Shown here piece after piece: positions 1-4,080 of a stretch of 7,114 bases of DNA (its first letter is position 1; every line of letters begins with the position of its first letter). The position numbers and the translations under genes were made by a program. The stretch comes from HGM04593 sp045588345 (GTDB lineage Bacteria > Bacteroidota > Bacteroidia > Bacteroidales > Bacteroidaceae), in the NCBI GenBank assembly GCA_045588345.1, contig JAZNDZ010000124.1:1-7114 (forward strand), given 5' to 3'. Under the pieces are notes generated by a model, which worked only from the letters and a program-made list of their open reading frames with translations, was not told the origin of the DNA and searched no databases.

Positions 1-45
1 AAGTTGCTGGCAACATTCTTCGGCACTACTGATGTGACCGAATGA
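1..45 (+). CDS. Possible C-terminal end of a gene entering from the left
   Basis: Frame 1 from the first base is open for 14 codons (KLLATFFGTTDVTE) and ends at TGA 43-45. The other two plus frames also stop within about 36 bases, so the openness itself proves little. The call rests on ordinary codon choice and on the non-coding, hairpin-rich DNA that starts right after the stop. I do not recognise the family from so few residues. It could equally be chance. Confidence 0.3.
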   Translation, partial: KLLATFFGTTDVTE

Positions 46-108
46 TATTGCACGGCAATTCATGAGCAAAGCATCATGCGACTGGTGAACTCTGTGCCGG
101 GGCTTTTC

Positions 109-131
109 GTTCTTTTGGCCGCCAAAAGAAC
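109..131. repeat. Perfect palindrome, 10-bp arms
   Basis: GTTCTTTTGG (109-118) is exactly complementary to CCAAAAGAAC (122-131) around the 3-nt centre CCG. Neither side has a T-run, so it is not a standard terminator. It sits in a GC-richer block (about 90-131) within AT-rich DNA. From memory, similar palindromes recur between genes in many bacterial genomes and generate spurious short proteins, so a dispersed REP-like element is my best guess. That recollection is unverified. Confidence 0.6.
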
Positions 132-187
132 ATGATAGAACGACTGCAAAAGGAATACAAGATATTGATTAAGGGTAAAACTAACCT

Positions 188-204
188 TGGAATAAGATAT
201 TCCA
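188..204. repeat. Perfect 7-bp-arm inverted repeat
   Basis: TGGAATA (188-194) pairs exactly with TATTCCA (198-204) around AGA. It could be an RNA hairpin or a dyad protein-binding site. No adjacent promoter gives it a clear role. Confidence 0.4.
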
Positions 205-232
205 GATAGAAAATAATCGTACAAGTAAAATA

Positions 233-259
233 TTACCCACACTGAATTTCTACTGAGCC
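233..259. repeat. 27-nt direct repeat, copy 1
   Basis: This copy matches 295-321 at 25 of 27 positions; the differences are C242 versus G304 and G244 versus A306. Similarity stops sharply on both sides. The core AATTTCTACT is at 245-254. After GAGCC the sequence reads AAATTC, so no 3' stem arm of the Cas12a type is present here. The two copies start 62 nt apart and are separated by 35 nt of AT-rich, unrelated DNA. Confidence 0.75.
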
Positions 260-294
260 AAATTCTTTCTTTTCAGAATTTCAAATTTATATAC

Positions 295-321
295 TTACCC
301 ACAGTAAATTTCTACTGAGCC
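295..321. repeat. 27-nt direct repeat, copy 2, with Cas12a-repeat-like core
   Basis: This is the partner of 233-259. The core AATTTCTAC (307-315), then TGAGC, then CTAGAT (321-326) differs by one base from the conserved 3' part of type V-A (Cas12a) direct repeats, which end in AATTTCTAC, a 4-5 nt loop and GTAGAT. Only TCTA/TAGA can pair here. The copy also has a separate dyad, CAGTA (302-306) with TACTG (313-317). A regulator site or dispersed repeat is an equally possible reading. No cas gene is in the window. Confidence 0.65.
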
Positions 322-341
322 TAGATTTGCCATTACGCAAT

Positions 342-372
342 AAAAAAATGAGCGCAATGCGCTCATTTTTTT
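342..372. terminator. Strong bidirectional intrinsic terminator
   Basis: TGAGCGC (349-355) pairs with GCGCTCA (359-365) around AAT. The stem is flanked by an A-run at 342-348 and a T-run at 366-373, so both strands give a GC-rich stem followed by a U-tract. With the A/T flanks paired the stem reaches 14 bp. It lies 20 bp past the stop of the minus-strand beta-barrel gene and should end that transcript. It would also stop any transcript coming from the left. Confidence 0.9.
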
Positions 373-392
373 TATTTTATACAAATTCCTTA

Positions 393-875
393 TTAGAAGT
401 TGTAGTAGAGGCTGAATGAAAGATTGTTAGCCAAATCAAGACCGAACTTAGATTCATCGTAACCAGCCATCTTCTTGTCCTGGAAGTGGAGACCGTCACC
501 CAACTTTGCTGCGATAGTCCAGTTCTCTGTGAAGTTGTAAGCAACTACAGGACGGATACCCAAGCCAAAGCCCTCATCGTCGATAGTCTTAACTGTTACG
601 TATGCCTCAGCGAAAAGTGAGAACTCACCAGCTGTAAGAGCTGTGTAACGAGCATAAGGAGTCAATGCAAGAGTTGTGTCGCCATCCTTAACCCAACCGA
701 AATCAACCTCAGCACCTACAGTCCAAGCCTCAGCGAGCTTGTAACCAACCTCAGGCTTAACGTTGATTGAAGTATCACCATGCTTTGTGAAGTCAAGACC
801 GCCACCTACATAGAACTGAGCGCTTGCAACCATTGTTGTCAACAAAAGAGCGATTGTCAAAAATACCTTTTTCAT
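393..875 (-). CDS. Small outer-membrane beta-barrel protein
   Basis: The 160-residue product begins with a clear Sec signal peptide (MKKVFLTIALLLTTMVASA, residues 1-19) with an Ala-Ser-Ala cleavage site before Gln20. The mature part, about 141 residues, alternates polar and hydrophobic or aromatic residues with many Gly, Asp and Thr, and ends in LYYNF. A terminal Phe is the usual signal for beta-barrel assembly. The size suits a barrel of about eight strands, as in small Bacteroidota outer-membrane proteins. The cargo or role cannot be read from the sequence; structural or small-solute functions are possible. The codon choice looks strongly biased (AAG, ACC, GTT, GCT and similar recur), which suggests high expression. 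The ATG at 875 follows an A-rich leader without a Shine-Dalgarno, as is usual in the phylum. It has its own -7 box upstream and a strong terminator after it, so it is probably a single-gene unit. Confidence 0.85.
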   Translation of the reverse strand: MKKVFLTIALLLTTMVASAQFYVGGGLDFTKHGDTSINVKPEVGYKLAEAWTVGAEVDFGWVKDGDTTLALTPYARYTALTAGEFSLFAEAYVTVKTIDDEGFGLGIRPVVAYNFTENWTIAAKLGDGLHFQDKKMAGYDESKFGLDLANNLSFSLYYNF

Positions 876-942
876 AGTTAATTTGTTTTAATTATGCCGG
901 AAATCAATGTTTGTAACAACCAGTCCGGTGCTGATTGCATTG

Positions 943-950
943 CAAAGGTA
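943..950 (-). promoter_or_regulatory. Bacteroidota -7 box for the beta-barrel gene
   Basis: Read on the minus strand this is TACCTTTG, an exact match to TAnnTTTG. No TTTG lies 19 bp upstream; that position is in the A/T-rich run 955-980, so the -33 element is weak. The transcript would start near 937 and give a leader of about 60 nt. That leader contains complementary CCGGA (minus-strand sense, 924-928) and TCCGG (897-901). Confidence 0.65.
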
Positions 951-1067
951 TGTATATTTTTTTTAAACATATATATAACTGTGTTTTTTTTTGTTAAAAA
1001 GTGTTGTTAATTGCTTGAACTTTGTGATTGAAAGGCGGTTTCTGTGCTTTTATGTTGTAAATACCCC

Positions 1068-1099
1068 AAAAAAAAGGCGGAGATTGAGATTTTCTCAAT
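1068..1099 (-). terminator. Weak candidate terminator after the two-helix membrane protein
   Basis: ATTGAGA (1083-1089) pairs with TCTCAAT (1093-1099) around TTT, and the hairpin overlaps the stop codon. Read on the minus strand, an eight-T run follows at 1068-1075, but about 7 nt after the hairpin rather than directly. The stem is AT-rich. Termination is plausible but not convincing. Confidence 0.35.
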
Positions 1100-1592
1100 T
1101 TTCATCGTTGCTTTTTACCTTTTTATATAAATTATACTCTGTCAATGCTTCGTATGTATATGGAATGAAATGATAAATGCGGTATATTGCGACATTGCCT
1201 TTTTCAGTAGAGTACAGTTCTACTTTTAGAGGATAGTTGCTTCCGTCTTTCGCCTCGGCTCTCAATTTGGTAAATTCACCGTTACGCAGCATCTCAAGAA
1301 CGCTGTTTTTTGCCTTTATGTCAAAAAACAGTTCTTCTTCGTTCATGGGTTCCTTCTTCTCGCCATATAAAAGTACAGTCGGCATGTTGAACATCTTTGC
1401 AATGCCGAAAATTCCAGTCACTACGGCAACAAGCAATAGGGGCATTTTGGCCTCGCTGTCGTTTTCTATCAGTAATGCTCCACCAAGTAATATGGCTGCA
1501 ATTGCCAGCAATAGAAAAGGTAATGCTGTTGTCTGTTTCCTTATTGATATGTTGTTTGCTCTCAGTAAATCTTTGTCAATCTCGTTTTTCAT
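1095..1592 (-). CDS. Two-helix membrane protein of unknown function
   Basis: The 165-residue product has a charged N-terminus (residues 1-20), two hydrophobic helices (about 22-42 and 50-68) separated by an acidic turn (ENDSEAK), and a soluble tail of about 95 residues. The positively charged ends suggest that both termini are cytoplasmic. The tail has an acidic patch (EPMNEEELFFDIKAK, about 81-95) and then a mixed, probably beta-rich part (YPLKVELYSTEKGNVAIYRIYHFIPY). No catalytic motif is visible and I do not recognise a named family. The start at 1592 (MKNEIDK) is preferred because an ATG seven bases earlier runs straight into a stop. I found no good -7 box within 100 bp upstream. The gap of 125 bp to the secreted-protein gene holds a strong dyad, so its promoter or co-transcription is unresolved. 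Confidence 0.75.
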   Translation of the reverse strand: MKNEIDKDLLRANNISIRKQTTALPFLLLAIAAILLGGALLIENDSEAKMPLLLVAVVTGIFGIAKMFNMPTVLLYGEKKEPMNEEELFFDIKAKNSVLEMLRNGEFTKLRAEAKDGSNYPLKVELYSTEKGNVAIYRIYHFIPYTYEALTEYNLYKKVKSNDEN

Positions 1593-1654
1593 TTCATTTA
1601 GTGTTCAAGTTAAAATAATGTGAATTTTGCCGTAGTTAACACAACGGTCAGAAC

Positions 1655-1678
1655 TGTGCGATACATAGTTATCGCACA
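1655..1678. repeat. Perfect 9-bp-arm inverted repeat between two minus-strand genes
   Basis: TGTGCGATA (1655-1663) is exactly complementary to TATCGCACA (1670-1678) around CATAGT. It lies about 40 bp after the stop of the secreted-protein gene and 63 bp before the start of the two-helix membrane gene. No T-run follows on the minus strand, which argues against a simple terminator. It fits an operator for the downstream gene, an RNA processing or stabilising hairpin, or a Rho-assisted 3' end. Confidence 0.6.
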
Positions 1679-1717
1679 ATAAAGGTCGGAATGGATTACA
1701 ATCCTCTTTCTTTGACA

Positions 1718-2113
1718 CTAAATGATTATATGCCGCAGAGTGTATATATAGTAACCCCTGATATGACGGGATGCGGCAATGGCCTTATGGCTTTCTTGGA
1801 ATTTATGTGAGTATTTCTGCTGTAATTGAAGTGTTGCGCAGGTGTTGGTAGTTTTGCTGCTGTATGACATTCTGCCCGGCTGTACCAGTTCTTCATGTCG
1901 TGGAGTATGCAACCGAATGCTGTTTGGCAATTCAAACCGGCAACTTTGCATTATGTCGGCAAGTGTTTCAAGGTCTATTTTGCTTATGTCTTCAATGGCG
2001 CATGCTTTATCTTGTGCCGTTGGAGCTGCACATGGCATGTCTGCATCTGCTCTGCTGGTCAATATGCAGAAGAGCAGTGCAAGTGGCAGTAGCATAAAAG
2101 TACTCTTTTTCAT
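1718..2113 (-). CDS. Small secreted protein of unknown function
   Basis: I take ATG at 2113 as the start because AAAGG (2121-2125, read on the minus strand) lies seven bases ahead and MKKS opens a normal signal peptide. A TTG one codon earlier is less likely. The product has 131 residues. Residues 1-24 form a Sec signal (MKKSTFMLLPLALLFCILTS then RADA). Cys16 is in the hydrophobic stretch and lacks a proper lipobox, so export to the periplasm or outside is more likely than lipidation. The mature part has four Cys (28, 38, 58, 92), which could form disulfides, a short helical stretch around 43-57, a His/Gln/Ser-rich middle and an odd tail, GYYIYTLRHIII. I have an unverified memory of similar aromatic-Ile tails in small exported Bacteroidales hypotheticals. 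No function can be given. A -7 box lies upstream; the strong dyad at 1655-1678 follows. Confidence 0.65.
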   Translation of the reverse strand: MKKSTFMLLPLALLFCILTSRADADMPCAAPTAQDKACAIEDISKIDLETLADIMQSCRFELPNSIRLHTPRHEELVQPGRMSYSSKTTNTCATLQLQQKYSHKFQESHKAIAASRHIRGYYIYTLRHIII

Positions 2114-2134
2114 CAATATACCTTTGAAACTTGT

Positions 2135-2158
2135 GATTGCTATAACCCAAAAGCAATC
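2135..2158 (-). promoter_or_regulatory. Leader hairpin of the small secreted-protein gene
   Basis: GATTGCT (2135-2141) pairs perfectly with AGCAATC (2152-2158) across a 10-nt loop. It lies between the predicted transcription start and the AAAGG ribosome-binding site, which stays outside the stem. It could stabilise the mRNA or influence initiation. The role is inferred from position only. Confidence 0.4.
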
Positions 2159-2175
2159 CGTTTATTTCTTTTATG

Positions 2176-2183
2176 CAAAGATA
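2176..2183 (-). promoter_or_regulatory. Bacteroidota -7 box for the small secreted-protein gene
   Basis: The minus strand reads TATCTTTG, an exact TAnnTTTG. The -33 position has no TTTG. The start point would be near 2170, giving a leader of roughly 55 nt. Confidence 0.55.
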
Positions 2184-2287
2184 GATATATAGCGGTAAAA
2201 AGGTGCTTTTTTAACAGAGTTTAATATCTATGCTATGTGCAAACGACGTGAACAACTGTTTGTTTATCGTTAAAAAAGGCTATATAT

Positions 2288-2318
2288 TTTTATGGGACAG
2301 TATTTTTTCTTAATTTTG
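2288..2318 (+). promoter_or_regulatory. Candidate promoter of the peptidase operon
   Basis: TAATTTTG (2311-2318) fits TAnnTTTG exactly. Nineteen bases upstream lies TTTT (2288-2291), a one-base departure from the -33 TTTG. Transcription would begin near 2324, about 125 nt ahead of the first start codon. Confidence 0.5.
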
Positions 2319-2327
2319 TAAATTGAA

Positions 2328-2399
2328 ATTGGGGGCTGTGCTAATTTATATCGTCAATTTTTTTTTAATGTAAAAACAACGAAATAACGCTCCCCCAAT
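2328..2399 (+). promoter_or_regulatory. Long-range stem in the 5' leader of the peptidase operon
   Basis: ATTGGGGG (2328-2335) is exactly complementary to CCCCCAAT (2392-2399), enclosing a 56-nt loop that contains a nine-T run (2358-2366). The GC-rich arms stand out in an otherwise AT-rich leader. The 5' arm begins almost at the predicted transcription start, so the whole element would be transcribed. I do not recognise a known riboswitch class. The T-run inside the loop could serve as a pause or termination site if a smaller hairpin formed ahead of it, but I see no strong one. Confidence 0.45.
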
Positions 2400-2450
2400 A
2401 TAAGAAAAAATGTTATTAGAAATTTGAACAACTTATTAGATTCGCTGAGT

Positions 2451-2843
2451 ATGAAAAAAGCAATATTAATATTTTTCTTCTCTCTTGCTGCAGTTTGCTC
2501 AACGGCAAATGCAAAGAGCGATAAGGATGAAACCATCTATCTTTTCGGGGCATCATTTTCATTTTCCGATTCTGTTGTTTATTTTACCGAGATTATGCCT
2601 GTTGACGGTGCAAAACTCGATAAAAAGACGAAATTCCTTCTTCATCGCCAATATTACGCCTACGAATTGAAGGATTATATGACTTTTCAGGAAAATATGC
2701 CTGGTCGCACTTCTGTCATCTACTTCTCCAAGAAACGTTCAAAACTTGCAAAAACTGAAGCGAAAATAAAGAAGAAACTTGTTGAAAAACAAGGCAAGAC
2801 CGTGCGATATTTAGGTGAAAAGTTCAAGTTTGTAAAACCATAA
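2451..2843 (+). CDS. Small Lys-rich exported protein, first gene of peptidase operon
   Basis: ATG 2451 opens a typical signal peptide (MKKAILIFFFSLAAVCSTANA, residues 1-21); an upstream TTG at 2424 would add nine atypical residues and is rejected. The product has 130 residues. The mature N-terminal half has a block, TIYLFGASFSFSDSVVYFTE (about 28-47), that looks beta-rich. A compact region with aromatic residues follows (HRQYYAYELKDYMTFQ). The last 40 residues are very rich in Lys (SKKRSKLAKTEAKIKKKLVEKQGK), probably a basic helix, ending in FKFVKP. I have a vague memory of similar proteins in Bacteroidales but no named family or function. Its stop TAA is separated from the next ATG by a single base, so it is almost surely co-translated with the C11 peptidase. 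C11 enzymes cut after Arg or Lys, so a Lys-rich partner could be a substrate, a chaperone-like propeptide or an inhibitor. This is inference. Confidence 0.75.
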   Translation: MKKAILIFFFSLAAVCSTANAKSDKDETIYLFGASFSFSDSVVYFTEIMPVDGAKLDKKTKFLLHRQYYAYELKDYMTFQENMPGRTSVIYFSKKRSKLAKTEAKIKKKLVEKQGKTVRYLGEKFKFVKP

Positions 2844-2844
2844 C

Positions 2845-4068
2845 ATGATTCTTCGTAAAGGCCTCCTCCTTTTCTTGTTGCCCGTTCTTCTTTTTTCGTG
2901 CAACAAAGAATCTGTGTCTTTGAAGGTGATGCCGGATGTCATAGATAAAGGCGAGACTGCGCGCAAAACCTTGCTGGTGTACATGATTGCCGAAAACAGC
3001 CTGAACGATTACGCTGCTTTGGATATAAACGAGATTGTTGAAGCAGTCCCCTCAATTCCCCGCGATTGCCGCCTTTTCGTATATGTCGATGACAAAGGTT
3101 TTCCAATGCTTACCCAATACTTCAGAATGTCCAATGGTGAAGTCGGGAACTCAAATTTTATCCTTTTCAATGAAGATGTATGTTCAAGTGACACGGCTGT
3201 TCTTGCAACTGTACTCGATTATATCATAAAGGATTATCCCACGGAAACCCTCGACCTGGTAATGTGGTCGCATGCCAGCGGTTGGTTGCGTGGTCCTATC
3301 AATTCGGCACCGCAGCGCTCCGTGGGCATTGACAATGGAAATAACTCATTCAGTGACAACATTACAACAACTATTGAGATAGAAGAACTTGCCGCCCTTC
3401 TTGGCAGGCTGCCAATAAAGGTCAATCGCCTAATGTACGATGCCTGCTTCATGCAAGGGGTAGAGAGTGCCTATGCGTTGCGTAATGCTGTAGAATGGAT
3501 AATCGCTTCTCCTGCCGAAATTCCCGGCGACGGAGCGTGCTATTCAACGATGGTGCCTCATTTCTTCAGTTCCGATGGCCCGGTAGAAATAATCGATGCA
3601 TATATAAAAGCATACGAAAAAGAATCCTGGGGCGCAGTGCTTTCTGCAGTACATGCTCCCAGTATGCAGAATTTGGCCGATGTTACATACTCCTATGTGA
3701 TAAAGTATTTCAATACAGGGAAGAAACGCGATTATGTTCACATATTTTCATACCTTCCCGGTGGAAAGTATAACGCTTCACCTGCATTTCCGGCTTTTTT
3801 CGACATTAATGCAGTTATGAAACGCTATCTCACTGCAAGTGAATATGCCCATTGGTCTAAGGCTCTGGAAACAGCTCTTCCTTATGTTTCGTATTCACCT
3901 GAATGGTATTCAGCATTATGCTACCGTTCTATTCCTTATGATGATTCTGTCGCTTGCGGGCTTTCTCTTTACATGCCGCAGAATAATGCTCGCAATGTGA
4001 AACTGAATTCCGATTTCAGGAGTACCGCATGGTATTCGGCTGCAGGGTGGCAGGCTGCAGGGTGGTGA
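2845..4068 (+). CDS. Clostripain-family (C11) cysteine peptidase, lipoprotein
   Basis: The 407-residue product starts with a lipoprotein signal: MILRKG, a hydrophobic run and LLFSC, giving lipidated Cys19. The residues after it, NKES, partly fit the Lys-acidic export signal of Bacteroidota surface lipoproteins, so it may face outward. The body fits peptidase family C11: an N-terminal strand (TLLVYMIAENSLNDYAALDINE, from about residue 42), the catalytic His in VMWSHASGW (His143), and the catalytic Cys in LMYDACFMQGVE (Cys201), followed by IIASPAEIPGDGACY, the usual substrate-pocket segment. Family members cleave after Arg or Lys and are often self-activated; no separate propeptide is obvious. 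Length is normal for the family. The C-terminus is odd, AAGWQAAGW, encoded by a short tandem duplication. It follows the small Lys-rich exported gene after one base and converges on the DUF5686 gene. Target proteins are unknown; nutrient proteolysis, envelope-protein maturation or host-protein cleavage are all possible. Confidence 0.88.
   Translation: MILRKGLLLFLLPVLLFSCNKESVSLKVMPDVIDKGETARKTLLVYMIAENSLNDYAALDINEIVEAVPSIPRDCRLFVYVDDKGFPMLTQYFRMSNGEVGNSNFILFNEDVCSSDTAVLATVLDYIIKDYPTETLDLVMWSHASGWLRGPINSAPQRSVGIDNGNNSFSDNITTTIEIEELAALLGRLPIKVNRLMYDACFMQGVESAYALRNAVEWIIASPAEIPGDGACYSTMVPHFFSSDGPVEIIDAYIKAYEKESWGAVLSAVHAPSMQNLADVTYSYVIKYFNTGKKRDYVHIFSYLPGGKYNASPAFPAFFDINAVMKRYLTASEYAHWSKALETALPYVSYSPEWYSALCYRSIPYDDSVACGLSLYMPQNNARNVKLNSDFRSTAWYSAAGWQAAGW
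4038..4065 (+). repeat. 15-bp-period tandem duplication at the peptidase C-terminus
   Basis: GGCTGCAGGGTGG occurs at 4038-4050 and again at 4053-4065, identical over 13 bases with CA between. In frame it encodes AAGW, Gln, AAGW, stop. The identity at third codon positions suggests a recent slippage duplication. Trp-rich ends of this kind could pack against the enzyme body, but the effect is unknown. Confidence 0.8.
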
Positions 4069-4080
4069 TGAGCCTGTTTG

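Larger units (their letters stand above)
46..392. other. Gene-free, dyad-rich intergenic stretch
   Basis: No convincing gene lies here. In order it holds a small hairpin at 47-59 (ATTGC, loop ACG, GCAAT), a 10-bp-arm palindrome at 109-131, a 7-bp-arm dyad at 188-204, two 27-nt direct repeats at 233-259 and 295-321, and a bidirectional terminator at 342-372. A minus-strand 60-codon frame across 60-242 has no usual start context and its product reads across the palindrome, so I treat it as chance. The density of symmetric elements is unusual for a 350-bp gap. Confidence 0.6.
2114..2450. other. Divergent intergenic region between secreted-protein gene and peptidase operon
   Basis: No gene is visible here. 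The left part carries the minus-strand leader and -7 box (2176-2183) of the secreted-protein gene. The right part carries a plus-strand -7 box (2311-2318) and a long structured leader. The centre (about 2184-2287) is AT-rich with no element I can name. The direct repeat TTATTAGA occurs at 2413-2420 and 2433-2440, just ahead of the operon's first gene. Confidence 0.6.

Noticed and set aside
60..242. Minus-strand 60-codon frame starting near the first direct repeat
   Set aside because: It has no signal, no recognisable motif and no promoter, and part of its product comes from reading through the 109-131 palindrome. Composition looks like non-coding AT-rich DNA.
233..326. Calling the two repeats a confirmed CRISPR array
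   Set aside because: There are only two copies, the 3' stem is missing in one and imperfect in the other, the 5' half does not look like a known V-A repeat, and no cas gene is in view. I therefore list them as repeats and raise the idea only as a finding.
1237..1623. Plus-strand open frame of 128 codons opposite the two-helix membrane gene
   Set aside because: It lies antisense to a gene with clear membrane-protein organisation. The Ser/Phe-rich product is what the reverse strand of such a gene usually gives.
1842..2192. Plus-strand open frames opposite the small secreted protein
   Set aside because: The minus frame has a ribosome-binding site, an upstream -7 box and a clean signal peptide, while the plus frames have none of these.
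2358..2366. Nine-T run as an intrinsic terminator ahead of the peptidase operon
   Set aside because: No stable hairpin directly precedes it on the plus strand, so the T-run alone is not enough.
2354..2536. Minus-strand 60-codon frame over the peptidase operon leader
   Set aside because: It overlaps the start and signal peptide of the Lys-rich exported gene and has no promoter or motif of its own.
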